A DNA stretch of 64,000 nt from an uncultured Massilia sp. (GTDB taxonomy: Bacteria; Pseudomonadota; Gammaproteobacteria; Burkholderiales; Burkholderiaceae_D), in assembly GCF_913773735.1 (NCBI RefSeq), contig NZ_CAJYEB010000037.1:186001-250000 (forward strand). The letters are read 5' to 3'. The position numbers and the translations under genes are program-made. Of this stretch, positions 46,659 through 55,844 are shown piece by piece (within the stretch, counting starts at the first letter, position 1; each line of letters starts with the position of its first letter). The notes under the pieces are model-generated. The model saw only the letters and a program-made list of their open reading frames with translations. It was not told where the DNA came from and made no database searches.

Positions 46659-47171
46659 TCAGCCGTCCGCGCGCACCAGCAGCGCGGTCGCCTGCGCCGC
46701 CATGCCCTCTTCGCGGCCCAGGAAGCCCAGCTTCTCGTTGGTCTTGGCCTTGATGTTCACCTGCTGCGGCGCGACGCCAATGTCCTCGGCGATGCGCGAG
46801 ACCATCTGCGGGATGTGCGGTCCCATCTTCGGCTGCTGGGCGATGATGGTGGCGTCGATGTTGCCGATGGTGTAGCCGGTGGCGACCACGCGGTGCGCGA
46901 CCTCGCGCAGCAGCGTGCGCGAATCGGCGCCGGCGAACATGGGGTCGGTGTCGGGGAAGTGCTTGCCGATGTCGCCGAGGCCGGCGGCGCCGAGCATGGC
47001 GTCGATGATGGCGTGCAGCAGCACGTCGGCATCGGAGTGGCCCAGCAGGCCCAGGCGGTGCGGGATGGTGACGCCGCCGACGATCAGTTTGCGGCCTTCC
47101 ACCAGCGCGTGGCAGTCATAGCCGGTTCCGATGCGAAACGGCGGGGTCGGGTTGTACGATGCAAGTGCCAT
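46659..47171 (-). CDS. ispF: 2-C-methyl-D-erythritol 2,4-cyclodiphosphate synthase
   Basis: This enzyme performs the fifth step of the MEP isoprenoid pathway, cyclising CDP-ME 2-phosphate with release of CMP. The 170-residue protein carries the zinc ligands D19 and H21 (GTGYDCHAL) and H45 (LLGHSDADVLLHAIIDAMLGA). It has KHFPDTDP and the C-terminal NIKAKTNEKLGFLGREEGMAAQA signature. It lies directly downstream of ispD (23 bases), the common arrangement for this pathway. Both genes are separate here rather than fused. Confidence 0.97.
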   Translation of the reverse strand: MALASYNPTPPFRIGTGYDCHALVEGRKLIVGGVTIPHRLGLLGHSDADVLLHAIIDAMLGAAGLGDIGKHFPDTDPMFAGADSRTLLREVAHRVVATGYTIGNIDATIIAQQPKMGPHIPQMVSRIAEDIGVAPQQVNIKAKTNEKLGFLGREEGMAAQATALLVRADG

Positions 47172-47194
47172 GATGACGATTCAGACTCCAACGA

Positions 47195-47899
47195 TTAAAC
47201 GAATTCGGGTTGCGACACCGCCAGGTACATCTCGGCGATGCGGATGTCTTCCGGCAGCGTGACCTTCAGGTTGCGCGGATGGCCTTCCACCAATCTTGGG
47301 CTCAATCCGAGCGCTTCAACCGCACTGGCGTCGTCGGTAATCGCGTTCGGGTCGGTGGCGGCGTTCAGGGCGTCGCGCAGCAGCTGGAAGCGGAACATCT
47401 GCGGCGTCTGGGCCAGCCACAGGCCGCTGCGCGGCACGGTGCCGGCCGCTTCGCCGTCGATGCAGCGCTTGACCGTGTCCACCACCGGCAGCGCGAGCAG
47501 GCCGCCGGCTTCGTGGTCGCCGGTGCCGGCGATCAGCTTCTCGATCAGTTCGGCGGTCAGGCCGGGACGCGCCGCGTCGTGCACCAGCACCCAGTCGGTC
47601 GGGGCCAGCGTGTTGGCCAGCACGGCCAGGCCGTTGCGCACCGACTCCATGCGGCTGGCGCCGCCGCAGCGCAGCACGGTGACGCCGTGGCTCGGGGCCA
47701 CCGCGTCGATGTAGGGATCGTCGGGGCCGACGACGACGAAGGTGTGGGCGACCAGCTCGCTCGACAGGAACGCGTCGAGCGTATGGCGGAGCATGGGCTT
47801 GCCGCCGATCTTGAGATACTGCTTCGGATTGCCGGCGCCCATGCGGGAACCGACGCCGGCGGCAGGGATCAAAGCGAAATAACGTGGAGCCTGGTTCAT
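47195..47899 (-). CDS. ispD: 2-C-methyl-D-erythritol 4-phosphate cytidylyltransferase
   Basis: Transfers CMP from CTP to MEP in the third step of the MEP pathway. The 234-residue protein has the CTP-binding loop ALIPAAGVGSRMGAGNPKQY, VVVGPDDPYIDAV, and the conserved VLVHDAARPGLTAELI and AQTPQMFRF motifs. The start MNQAPRYFALIPAAG is at the ATG at 47899; the frame is open further upstream, but that part overlaps the preceding gene and is not conserved. It is four bases downstream of a secreted HExxH protein gene and followed by ispF. Confidence 0.97.
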   Translation of the reverse strand: MNQAPRYFALIPAAGVGSRMGAGNPKQYLKIGGKPMLRHTLDAFLSSELVAHTFVVVGPDDPYIDAVAPSHGVTVLRCGGASRMESVRNGLAVLANTLAPTDWVLVHDAARPGLTAELIEKLIAGTGDHEAGGLLALPVVDTVKRCIDGEAAGTVPRSGLWLAQTPQMFRFQLLRDALNAATDPNAITDDASAVEALGLSPRLVEGHPRNLKVTLPEDIRIAEMYLAVSQPEFV

Positions 47900-47903
47900 T
47901 GAT

Positions 47904-48644
47904 TCAGTCGTTGATGATGCGGGGAGGTCTTGTCGATCCAATAATCGACTGTACCTCACCTTGGCAAACTTTGCTGAGACGCGCATATTCCCGCGGGGTG
48001 TCGATCGCCGCCTGCAGCGTTTCGACGCGCAGCATCTCCGCGCGGATCACGGGCATCCAGTTGCGGTCGATGTCGCTTTGCAGCAAGGCACGACCCTCGC
48101 CGCGCCGCGCGTACAGCGGCTTGCCGGCGAAACGGCGGCCGAGGCGGACGCGCACCCGCTCTTCCACTTTCGGCAGCCAGTCCAGGTAGGTCTTGAGATG
48201 GCGCATTTCATGCGCAAGTATTTCGCGATACGCGCAGGTGCCGGGCGCGAACTCGCTGCCGACGTAGACGGTCATGGGCGGATAGAACAGCACCACGTCC
48301 ACCTGCGGGACCAGGCATTCGAAGACGCCGTCCGCATCCTCCAGGCGCGCGCCGTCGACGCGGACCGAGACGCGCGACTCGGCGCGTGTCAGGCCGAGCA
48401 CGAGGCCGTTGCCGACGCCGCGCTTCATCGTCGTCAGCGTGCGCCACGACAGGCCGTTGTCGACACGGTAGCCTTCGGCGCGCGAGGAGAAACCGGCGCG
48501 CGCGCCCAGCGCCGCTTCCTCGCAGCGCGCCTGGAACGGCGTGCGCGCGGGTGCCGGCGGCGGCGCCGCGGCGCCCCCCGCCGGCGGCAGCAGTAACAGT
48601 AGCAGCGGCAGCAGTGGCAGCGGCGCCAGCCGCCCCCTGGCCAC
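47904..48644 (-). CDS. Secreted protein with HExxH motif, putative metallopeptidase
   Basis: A 246-residue protein with a hydrophobic signal peptide (LPLLPLLLLLLPPAGGAAA). A zinc-peptidase-like motif H145-E-M-R-H149 lies in the helix YREILAHEMRHLKTYLDW. Ahead of it are four beta-like strands with C41 and C110, and C137 precedes the motif. The third zinc ligand is not obvious. I do not recognise a named family, although periplasmic DUF922-type and minor zincin families share this layout. The start is GTG at 48644, immediately after the TGA of the Nudix gene (TGAGTG), so translation is coupled. ispD begins four bases after its stop. Confidence 0.75.
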   Translation of the reverse strand: MARGRLAPLPLLPLLLLLLPPAGGAAAPPPAPARTPFQARCEEAALGARAGFSSRAEGYRVDNGLSWRTLTTMKRGVGNGLVLGLTRAESRVSVRVDGARLEDADGVFECLVPQVDVVLFYPPMTVYVGSEFAPGTCAYREILAHEMRHLKTYLDWLPKVEERVRVRLGRRFAGKPLYARRGEGRALLQSDIDRNWMPVIRAEMLRVETLQAAIDTPREYARLSKVCQGEVQSIIGSTRPPRIIND

Positions 48645-49232
48645 TCAGGCGGGCTTCCAGGTGCCGGCCGCGAACTTCTCGAGCCAGAAGGTGCCGATGA
48701 CGGTCTTGACGTCGGTGATCTCGCCGCGCCTCACCATCTCCAGCATCTCGGGCACGGTCGCCGTGAAGGTGTCGAGGAATTCGCCGTCGTCCAGCCTGGC
48801 CTCGCCCGCCGTCAGGCCGCGCGCCAGGAACAGATCGAGGTGCTCGTCCGAATAGGCGATGGCGTTGTGGATGGTGGCGACGAAGTGCCATTCGCTGGCC
48901 GTGTAGCCGGTCTCTTCTTCGAGCTCGCGCTTGGCGGTGGCAAGGGATTCCTCGCCCGGGTCGATCTTCCCGGCCGGGAACTCGATGAAGACGCGGTCGT
49001 TCGGATAGCGGTACTGGCGCTCGAGCAGCACGCGGCCGTCGTCGAACACGGGCAGGATCACCACGGCGCCCGGATGGCGGATGAATTCGCGCGCCGACTC
49101 CTTGCCGTCGGGGAGCCTGATGCGGTCGCGGCTGACTTTCAGGAAGTGCCCGTCGTAGGCGAGTTCACCGTCGATGCGGGTTTCGCGCAGGTGGGAATCG
49201 TCGGGGGAGTCGGAAGGTGCGGGATGATCCAA
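48645..49232 (-). CDS. nudF: Nudix hydrolase, ADP-ribose pyrophosphatase type
   Basis: A 195-residue Nudix protein. The Nudix box is complete: GKIDPGEESLATAKRELEEETGY, with the REXXEE core. The N-terminal FLKVSRDRIRLPDGKESAREFIRHPGAVVILP and AYSDEHLDLFLARGL pattern matches ADP-ribose/ADP-sugar pyrophosphatases, which cleave ADP-ribose to AMP and ribose 5-phosphate. Substrate specificity is assigned by family resemblance. It lies 54 bases downstream of the DUF2818 gene, at the end of the nuo gene block, and is coupled to the following HExxH gene. Confidence 0.88.
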   Translation of the reverse strand: MDHPAPSDSPDDSHLRETRIDGELAYDGHFLKVSRDRIRLPDGKESAREFIRHPGAVVILPVFDDGRVLLERQYRYPNDRVFIEFPAGKIDPGEESLATAKRELEEETGYTASEWHFVATIHNAIAYSDEHLDLFLARGLTAGEARLDDGEFLDTFTATVPEMLEMVRRGEITDVKTVIGTFWLEKFAAGTWKPA

Positions 49233-49286
49233 GGCTGCTCCGGTGGAATCGTTGATCGATCCGCCGGAGCGCTCTGGTCTCCGGCG

Positions 49287-49607
49287 TCATGGGCGGCGCT
49301 TGCGCAGGTAACGTGCGACGAAACCCGGAAACGCCAGCACGACGAACAGGCAACCGGTGATTGCGTAGAACTCCCAGGTCTGGGTAAACACGTTACCGAT
49401 CCGGGATTCCAGCAGGCGGGCCAGCGCGCCGACGACGAAGTATAAGACAAACAACTCGAGCAGGCGCACGGCGAAGTATTTCGCGTGCGCCTTGCCGAGC
49501 GCCGGCTTCATCGCGATGAAGCCGAACACGCGCTCATTGACGAAAGGCAGGTTGGCGAACGCGATCGCGACCGCGATCACCAGCCAGCTTGCGAGCGAGG
49601 CGTCCAC
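49287..49607 (-). CDS. DUF2818 family membrane protein
   Basis: A 106-residue protein with three predicted membrane helices (SWLVIAVAIAFANLPFV; VRLLELFVLYFVVGALARLL; FYAITGCLFVVLAFPGFVAR) and the family pattern N-L-P-F-V-N-E-R near the N-terminus. DUF2818 genes typically follow nuoN in betaproteobacteria. Here the start lies six bases after the nuoN stop, so it is part of the complex I operon. A role as an accessory or assembly factor of complex I is plausible but unproven. Confidence 0.9.
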   Translation of the reverse strand: MDASLASWLVIAVAIAFANLPFVNERVFGFIAMKPALGKAHAKYFAVRLLELFVLYFVVGALARLLESRIGNVFTQTWEFYAITGCLFVVLAFPGFVARYLRKRRP

Positions 49608-49613
49608 GGCGTC

Positions 49614-51131
49614 TTACGAGCCGAGGGTCTTGGTCATCGCGCTGAAGCAGGCCGCCAGCAGGCCGCCCGGCGCCACGCCCAGCAGCACCACCAGCACGCC
49701 GTTGAGCGACAGGACGACGCGCATGTCCATCGGGGTCGCGATCGGGGCGACGTCGGCCGCCTCGTCGAACCAGATGGTCTTGACCACGCGCAGGTAGTAG
49801 AACGCGCCGATCAGCGAGAACAGCACGGCCACGATGGCGAGCCACAGCTGGCCGGTGGCGACCACGGCCTGCAGCACCGCCCACTTGGCCATGAAGCCCA
49901 TCATCGGCGGCACGCCGGCCAGCGAGAACATCAGCACGGTCATGACGATCGCGTACCACGGGCTGCGCTTGGCCAGGCCCTTGAAGTCGGCGATCTCCTC
50001 GGCTTCGAAGCCCGAGCGCGCCAGCATCATGATCAGGCCGAAGGTGCCGAGGGTGGTCAGCACGTAGGTGATCGTGTAGTACATCGAGGCGCTGTAGGCG
50101 GTCGCCGTGTTGGCGGCATTGCCGCCGACCACGCCGGCCATCATGCCCAGCAGGACGAAGCCCAGCTGCGCGATGGTCGAGTAGGCCAGCATGCGCTTCA
50201 GGTTGGTCTGCGCGATCGCGGTCAGGTTGCCGATGGCCAGCGACAGCACGGCCAGCACCAGCAGCATCTGCTGCCAGTCGAACGCCAGCGGCAGCATGCC
50301 TTCGACCAGGATGCGGACCATCATCGCGAACGAGGCCAGCTTCGGCGCGGCGCCCAGCAGCAGCGTGACGGCGGTCGGCGAACCCTGGTAGACGTCCGGC
50401 ACCCACATGTGGAACGGCACGGCGCCCAGCTTGAAGGCCATGCCGGCCACGATGAACACGAGGCCGAACACCAGGATGGCGTGGTTGGCCTGGTTGGCGG
50501 CGATGGCGCGGGCGATCGCCTGGATGTCCAGCGAGCCGGTGGCGCCGTAGACCATCGAGATACCGTAGAGCATGAAGCCCGAGGCCAGCGAACCCAGGAT
50601 GAAGTACTTCATCGAGGCTTCGGTCGAGGTGGCGTGGTCGCGGCGGATGGCCACCAGCGCGTACAGCGACAGCGACATCATTTCCAGGCCCAGGTAGATC
50701 GGCAGCATGTTATTGCCGGAGATCATGATCATCTGGCCCAGCGTGGTGAACAGGGCGAGCACGTAGAACTCGCCGCCCATGTTACCGGACATCATGCCGC
50801 GGTCTTCGGCGTACTGGCGCGAATACACCAGCGTGACGCCGACGGCCAGGTAGGTGAACAGCTTGAGCAGGTTGGCCATCGGGTCCGACACGAACATGTT
50901 GTGGAACGTGTAGGCGGTGGCGCCGCTGCTGAAGTCGGCGTAGGTGAAGCCCGCGCAGACCACGAGGGTCAGCAGCGTCAGGACATAGGTCAGGTTACGC
51001 TTGCTATCCTTCTTCTGGAACATGTCGATCAGAAGGATGGCGCAAGACGCGATGACCAGGAAGATCTCGGCGTGGAGCGGCCCGAAATCGTAGGCCGCCG
51101 TCGCAACAGTAGTGTCAATCATCGGATTCAT
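49614..51131 (-). CDS. nuoN: NADH-quinone oxidoreductase subunit N
   Basis: A 505-residue antiporter-like membrane subunit with 14 predicted helices, forming one proton channel of the complex I arm. The family segments LGLEMMSLSLYALVAIRRD, KYFILGSLASGFMLYGISMVYG and KLGAVPFHMWVPDVYQGSPT contain the conserved glutamate, lysine and His/Trp positions. The start MNPMIDTT is taken at 51131. It is the last core nuo gene; nuoM ends 22 bases upstream and DUF2818 begins six bases downstream. Confidence 0.97.
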   Translation of the reverse strand: MNPMIDTTVATAAYDFGPLHAEIFLVIASCAILLIDMFQKKDSKRNLTYVLTLLTLVVCAGFTYADFSSGATAYTFHNMFVSDPMANLLKLFTYLAVGVTLVYSRQYAEDRGMMSGNMGGEFYVLALFTTLGQMIMISGNNMLPIYLGLEMMSLSLYALVAIRRDHATSTEASMKYFILGSLASGFMLYGISMVYGATGSLDIQAIARAIAANQANHAILVFGLVFIVAGMAFKLGAVPFHMWVPDVYQGSPTAVTLLLGAAPKLASFAMMVRILVEGMLPLAFDWQQMLLVLAVLSLAIGNLTAIAQTNLKRMLAYSTIAQLGFVLLGMMAGVVGGNAANTATAYSASMYYTITYVLTTLGTFGLIMMLARSGFEAEEIADFKGLAKRSPWYAIVMTVLMFSLAGVPPMMGFMAKWAVLQAVVATGQLWLAIVAVLFSLIGAFYYLRVVKTIWFDEAADVAPIATPMDMRVVLSLNGVLVVLLGVAPGGLLAACFSAMTKTLGS

Positions 51132-51153
51132 ATTCTTGGTTGGTCCCGCTTAC

Positions 51154-52656
51154 TTATTGGGGCAGCTTGCTGACCGACACGTGCTGCAGCAGGTCCGCGA
51201 CCGACACTTGCAGCGGGTCGGTGAACGGTGCCGGATACAGGCCCATGTAGATGGTCAGGATGGCGAGCACGCCCAGCATGAAGAACTCGCGGCCGTTCAG
51301 GTCGGTCAGCTCGGCGACGTGCTTGTTGCCGATCTTGCCGAACACGACGCGCTTGACCATCCACAGCGAGTAGGCGGCGCCCAGGATCAGGGCGGTCGCG
51401 GCCAGCAGGCCGGTCCAGAAGTTGAACTGGACGGCGCCCAGGATGACCATGAATTCGCCCACGAAGCCCGAGGTCGCCGGCAGGCCGCAGTTCGCCATGG
51501 CGAACAGGACCGAGAACGCGGCGAACTTCGGCATCGTGTTGACGACGCCGCCGTAGTCGGCGATCTGGCGCGAGTGCATGCGGTCGTACAGCACGCCGAT
51601 GCACAGGAACATGGCGCCCGACACGAAGCCGTGCGAGATCATCTGCACGATGCCGCCCTGCACGCCGATCTCGTTGAAGATGAAGAAGCCCAGCGTGACG
51701 AAGCCCATGTGGGCGATCGACGAGTAGGCCACCAGTTTCTTCATGTCGGCCTGCACCATCGCGACCAGGCCGACGTAGATCACGGCGACCAGCGACAGCA
51801 CGATGATCAGCGGCGCCAGGTAGTGCGAGGCGTCCGGGGCGATCGGCAGCGAGAAACGCAGGAAGCCGTAGCCGCCCAGTTTCAGCATGATCGCGGCCAG
51901 CACGACGGAACCGCCGGTCGGCGCTTCGACGTGGGCGTCCGGCAGCCAGGTGTGCACCGGCCACATCGGGACCTTGACGCCGAAGGCCATCAGGAAGGCG
52001 AGGAAGATCAGGACCTGCTCGGTCATGTCCAGGCGCGTGGCGTGCCACGACAGGATGTCGAAGGTGCCGCCCGACTTGTTGTACAGGTAGATGATCGCGA
52101 TCAGCGTCAGCAGCGAACCCATGAACGTGTACAGGAAGAACTTGAATGCCGCGTACACGCGGTTCGGGCCGCCGAACACGCCGATGATGATGAACATCGG
52201 GATCAGGGTGGCTTCGAAGAAGAAGTAGAACAGCAGGCCGTCGAGCGCGACGAACACGCCGATCATCAGGCCCGACAGCAGCAGGAACGACCCCATGTAC
52301 TGGGCCACGCGTTCCTGGATCACTTCCCAGGCCGAGATGATCACGATGATCGTGATGAAGGCGGTCAGCGGCACGAACCACAGCGACAGGCCGTCGATGC
52401 CCAGGTAGTACTGGATGTTGAAGCGCTCGATCCAGGCGGCCTTCTCCACGAACTGCGGTCCGTGGGCGGCCTTGTCGAAGTGCGTGAACAGCGGGATCGT
52501 CGGCAGGAAGCTGACGATCGCGCCGACCAGCGCCAGCACGCGGGTGAAGCCGGCGCGGCTGTCGCGGCCGGCGGCCAGGACGATCAGGCCGCAGACGATC
52601 GGCAGCCAGACCGACAGGCTAAGGTATGGAGGAAAGGTTGAAATCGTGGACTGCAT
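51154..52656 (-). CDS. nuoM: NADH-quinone oxidoreductase subunit M
   Basis: A 500-residue antiporter-like subunit. Key segments include FVPLTAFITIIVII, the catalytic-lysine region FGVKVPMWPVHTWLPDAHVEAPT, and MISHGFVSGAMFLCIGVLYDR. It pumps protons in the membrane arm next to NuoL. The ATG at 52656 has a purine-rich AGAGAG stretch upstream; the longer open frame continues into nuoL sequence and is not real. The spacing to nuoL (14 bases) indicates one transcript. Confidence 0.97.
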   Translation of the reverse strand: MQSTISTFPPYLSLSVWLPIVCGLIVLAAGRDSRAGFTRVLALVGAIVSFLPTIPLFTHFDKAAHGPQFVEKAAWIERFNIQYYLGIDGLSLWFVPLTAFITIIVIISAWEVIQERVAQYMGSFLLLSGLMIGVFVALDGLLFYFFFEATLIPMFIIIGVFGGPNRVYAAFKFFLYTFMGSLLTLIAIIYLYNKSGGTFDILSWHATRLDMTEQVLIFLAFLMAFGVKVPMWPVHTWLPDAHVEAPTGGSVVLAAIMLKLGGYGFLRFSLPIAPDASHYLAPLIIVLSLVAVIYVGLVAMVQADMKKLVAYSSIAHMGFVTLGFFIFNEIGVQGGIVQMISHGFVSGAMFLCIGVLYDRMHSRQIADYGGVVNTMPKFAAFSVLFAMANCGLPATSGFVGEFMVILGAVQFNFWTGLLAATALILGAAYSLWMVKRVVFGKIGNKHVAELTDLNGREFFMLGVLAILTIYMGLYPAPFTDPLQVSVADLLQHVSVSKLPQ

Positions 52657-52670
52657 TGTTTTTCTCTCTC

Positions 52671-54794
52671 TTAAGCGCGCCAGAACGGGAAGAAGTACAG
52701 CAGCGTACCCAGCACGCCCAGGATCATCACGAACGCATAGTGGTAGATGTAACCAGTCTGGAACGTACGGACGATGGTCGAGAACCAGCCGACCAGCTTG
52801 GCGCTGCCGTTGACGACGAAACCGTCGATCAGCGCGCGATCGCCCACCTGCCACAGGCCCTTGCCCAGCAGGCGTGCGCCGCCGGCGAACACGACTTCAT
52901 TGAACTTGTCCATGTAGTACTTGTTGTCCAGCAGCGTGTGGATCGGCTTCAGGGCCTTGTAGAAGGCCGCCGGCACGCGCGGATTGATCATGTAGCAGTA
53001 GTAGGCGGCGACGACGCCGGCCAGGGCGAGCCAGAACGGCGCGGTGGTGAACGCGTGCACGCCCATGGCGGCGGCGCCGTGGAACTCGTGCGCCAGCTCT
53101 TCCATCGCCGGGTGGTTCTCGCCGATGAAGATGACGCCCTTGAAGAAGTCGCCGAACAGCATCGGGCCGATCGCCAGGAAGCCGATGATCACCGACGGGA
53201 TCGCCAGCAGGATCAGCGGCAGCGTGACCACCAGCGGCGACTCGTGCGGCTTCTGGCCCGGGGCCAGGCCGTGGTGGCCGTGGTCGTCTTCTTCCTCCTC
53301 GTGGTGCGCGTCCGAATCGTGCAGGGCGTGCGCGTCGTGGCCGTGGGCCGCCTTGGCCTGGTCGTGCGCGTCGTGCGCATGCGCGTGGGCGTCGTGGCCA
53401 TGGTCATGCGCCTTGCCGAAACGCTCTTCGCCGTGGAACACCAGGAAGTACATGCGGAACGAGTAGAACGCCGTGATGAACACGCCGGCGGTCACCGAGA
53501 ACGCGGCGAAGCCCGAACCCCACAGGTGGGAAGCGTGCACCGCCTCGATGATCGAGTCCTTCGAGTAGAAGCCCGAGAAGAACGGCGTGCCGATCAGGGC
53601 CAGCGAGCCGAGCAGCGAGGTGATCCAGGTGATCGGCATGTACTTGCGCAGGCCGCCCATGTTGCGCATGTCCTGGTCGTGGTGCATGCCGATGATGACC
53701 GAACCCGCGCCGAGGAACAGCAGCGCCTTGAAGAAGGCGTGGGTCATCAGGTGGAACACGGCCACGTTGTAGGCCGACACGCCCAGCGCGACGGTCATGT
53801 AGCCCAGCTGCGACAGCGTCGAGTAAGCGACCACGCGCTTGATGTCGTTCTGGATGATGCCCAGGAAGCCCATGAACAGCGCGGTGATCGAGCCGATGAC
53901 GATGATGAAGGACAGCGCGGTGTCCGACAGCTCGAACAGCGGCGACATGCGCGACACCATGAAGATGCCGGCGGTAACCATGGTCGCGGCGTGGATCAGC
54001 GCCGAGATCGGGGTCGGGCCTTCCATCGAGTCCGGCAGCCAGACGTGCAGCGGGAACTGCGCGGATTTGCCCATCGCGCCGATGAACAGGCAGATGCAGG
54101 CGGCGGTCAAGAGCGGCCAGCCCAGGCCCGGCACGGTCATCGAGGCCAGCTGGTCGGCCTTGGCGAAGGTCTCGCCGTAGTGCATGGTGCCGGTGGCCGC
54201 CAGCAGCAGGCCGATGCCGAGGATGAAGCCGAAGTCGCCGACGCGGTTCACCAGGAACGCCTTCATGTTCGCGAAGATCGCGGTCGGGCGGGTGTACCAG
54301 AAGCCGATCAGGAGGTAGGAAACCAGGCCCACCGCTTCCCAGCCGAAGAACAGCTGCAGGAAGTTGTTGGACATGACCAGCATCAGCATCGAGAACGTGA
54401 ACAGCGAGATGTACGAGAAGAAGCGGTTGTAGCCGTCGTCCTCGGCCATGTAGCCGATCGTGTAGATGTGCACCATCAGCGAGACCGAGGTCACCACGCA
54501 CATCATCATCGCGGACAGCGCGTCGATCTGGAAGCCGACGGCCATCTTCAGCGTGCCGATCGTCATCCAGGTGTAGACGTCGCCGTTGAAGGTGGCGCCG
54601 CCCATCACGTCGCGCAGCGTCATGATCGAGATGACCAGGGCGACGAACACGCCCAGGATGGTGGCCGTGTGGGAGACCTTGCGGCCGACCACGTTGCCGA
54701 AGAACTTGGTGCCGAGCAGGCCGGCGATCGCCGAGCCCACGAGCGGCGCCAATGGCACCGCCAGCAAGAGGTTAGGGTTAATTTGCCCCGCCAT
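52671..54794 (-). CDS. nuoL: NADH-quinone oxidoreductase subunit L, with a His-rich cytoplasmic/periplasmic loop
   Basis: A 707-residue distal membrane subunit with the lateral amphipathic helix at its C-terminus. Conserved motifs: FFGWEAVGLVSYLLIGFWY, GKSAQFPLHVWLPDSMEGPTPISALIHAATMVTAG, and HAFFKALLFLGAGSVI. It is longer than E. coli NuoL (613). Most of the excess is a loop between about residues 455 and 525 with some 17 histidines and a run of four glutamates (HDHGHDAHAHAHDAHDQ ... HHEEEEDDHGHHG). This may bind metal ions or be an inert expansion. It lies between nuoK and nuoM. Confidence 0.97.
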   Translation of the reverse strand: MAGQINPNLLLAVPLAPLVGSAIAGLLGTKFFGNVVGRKVSHTATILGVFVALVISIMTLRDVMGGATFNGDVYTWMTIGTLKMAVGFQIDALSAMMMCVVTSVSLMVHIYTIGYMAEDDGYNRFFSYISLFTFSMLMLVMSNNFLQLFFGWEAVGLVSYLLIGFWYTRPTAIFANMKAFLVNRVGDFGFILGIGLLLAATGTMHYGETFAKADQLASMTVPGLGWPLLTAACICLFIGAMGKSAQFPLHVWLPDSMEGPTPISALIHAATMVTAGIFMVSRMSPLFELSDTALSFIIVIGSITALFMGFLGIIQNDIKRVVAYSTLSQLGYMTVALGVSAYNVAVFHLMTHAFFKALLFLGAGSVIIGMHHDQDMRNMGGLRKYMPITWITSLLGSLALIGTPFFSGFYSKDSIIEAVHASHLWGSGFAAFSVTAGVFITAFYSFRMYFLVFHGEERFGKAHDHGHDAHAHAHDAHDQAKAAHGHDAHALHDSDAHHEEEEDDHGHHGLAPGQKPHESPLVVTLPLILLAIPSVIIGFLAIGPMLFGDFFKGVIFIGENHPAMEELAHEFHGAAAMGVHAFTTAPFWLALAGVVAAYYCYMINPRVPAAFYKALKPIHTLLDNKYYMDKFNEVVFAGGARLLGKGLWQVGDRALIDGFVVNGSAKLVGWFSTIVRTFQTGYIYHYAFVMILGVLGTLLYFFPFWRA

Positions 54795-54839
54795 ATTGAA
54801 CCTTTGTCTTATTTATCAGGAGGTTGACAGACAAACCGC

Positions 54840-55148
54840 TTAGCCCTTCAGGCTGTCGAGGTCTTCCACGTTGATCGTGTCCAGGTTACGGAACAGGACC
54901 ACCAGGATCGCCAGGCCGATCGCCGATTCGGCGGCCGCGACAGTCAGGATGAAGAACACGAAGATCTGCCCTGCCGCGTCTCCCAGATAGTGCGAGAACG
55001 CCACAAAGTTCAGGTTCACTGCCAGCAGCATCAGTTCGATGGCCATCAGCAGGATGATGATGTTCTTCCGGTTCAGGAAAATACCGACCACCGAGATCGC
55101 GAACAGGATCGCGCCCAGGATCAGGTAATGAGCGAGCGATACGGTCAT
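54840..55148 (-). CDS. nuoK: NADH-quinone oxidoreductase subunit K
   Basis: A 102-residue subunit with three membrane helices. The conserved glutamates are in LLMAIELMLLAVNLNFVAF (helix 2) and FILTVAAAESAIGLAILV (helix 3), part of the proton path at the fourth channel. The ATG at 55148 overlaps the nuoJ stop (ATGA), with GGAG before it. Confidence 0.97.
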   Translation of the reverse strand: MTVSLAHYLILGAILFAISVVGIFLNRKNIIILLMAIELMLLAVNLNFVAFSHYLGDAAGQIFVFFILTVAAAESAIGLAILVVLFRNLDTINVEDLDSLKG

Positions 55149-55819
55149 GGCGTCTCCTTCTTGTCGGCCTGGGTTGCTGCTGCGGCGGCGGCCGCTGCGA
55201 TTGCGGCGTCGTCGATCGCCTTCTGGTTCACCGCCTGCATCTTGACGATCTTCAGGCGGTCGTTGCGCTTGACGCGGACGGCGACGCCCGGGTCGATGGC
55301 CTTGCTGTCCTTGCGCTTGCGCAGGGTCAGCGCGACGGCGGCGATGATCGCCACCAGCAGGATCAGGCCGGCGATCTCGAAGCCGTAGATGTACTGGGTG
55401 TAGATCAGCTTGCCCAGCTCGCGGGTGCCGCCGATGTGGCCGACGGCCGCCTCGGTGGGCGCCGCGGCGGTGCCGATGAAGCCGCGCCACAGGACGGCGG
55501 CCATTTCCAGGACGATCAGGGCGCCGATGACCGAGGCCAGCGGCAGGTAGCCCCAGAAGCCTTCGCGCAGGCGGTCGACGTTAATGTCGAGCATCATCAC
55601 GACGAACAGGAACAGCACCATGACGGCGCCGACGTAGACCAGCACCAGCACGATGGCCAGGAACTCGGCCTTCAGCAGCATCCAGATGCCGGCAGCGTTG
55701 AAGAACGCGAGCACCAGGAACAGCGCGGCGTGGACCGGGTTCCTGGCGGTGATGACGCGCAACCCGGCCAGTACCATGACGGCCGAGAACACGTAGAAAA
55801 GAACGGTAGTGAAATCCAT
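55145..55819 (-). CDS. nuoJ: NADH-quinone oxidoreductase subunit J
   Basis: A 224-residue subunit with five membrane helices. The mobile TM3 region reads AIVLVLVYVGAVMVLFLFVVMMLD, with its conserved tyrosine and glycine. The cytoplasmic C-terminal tail is Ala-rich (AAIAAAAAAAATQADKKE) and longer than usual. It is coupled to nuoK by an ATGA overlap and follows nuoI by 25 bases. Confidence 0.96.
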   Translation of the reverse strand: MDFTTVLFYVFSAVMVLAGLRVITARNPVHAALFLVLAFFNAAGIWMLLKAEFLAIVLVLVYVGAVMVLFLFVVMMLDINVDRLREGFWGYLPLASVIGALIVLEMAAVLWRGFIGTAAAPTEAAVGHIGGTRELGKLIYTQYIYGFEIAGLILLVAIIAAVALTLRKRKDSKAIDPGVAVRVKRNDRLKIVKMQAVNQKAIDDAAIAAAAAAAATQADKKETP

Positions 55820-55844
55820 GGGTTACGCTTGTGCCCTCTTGTTG

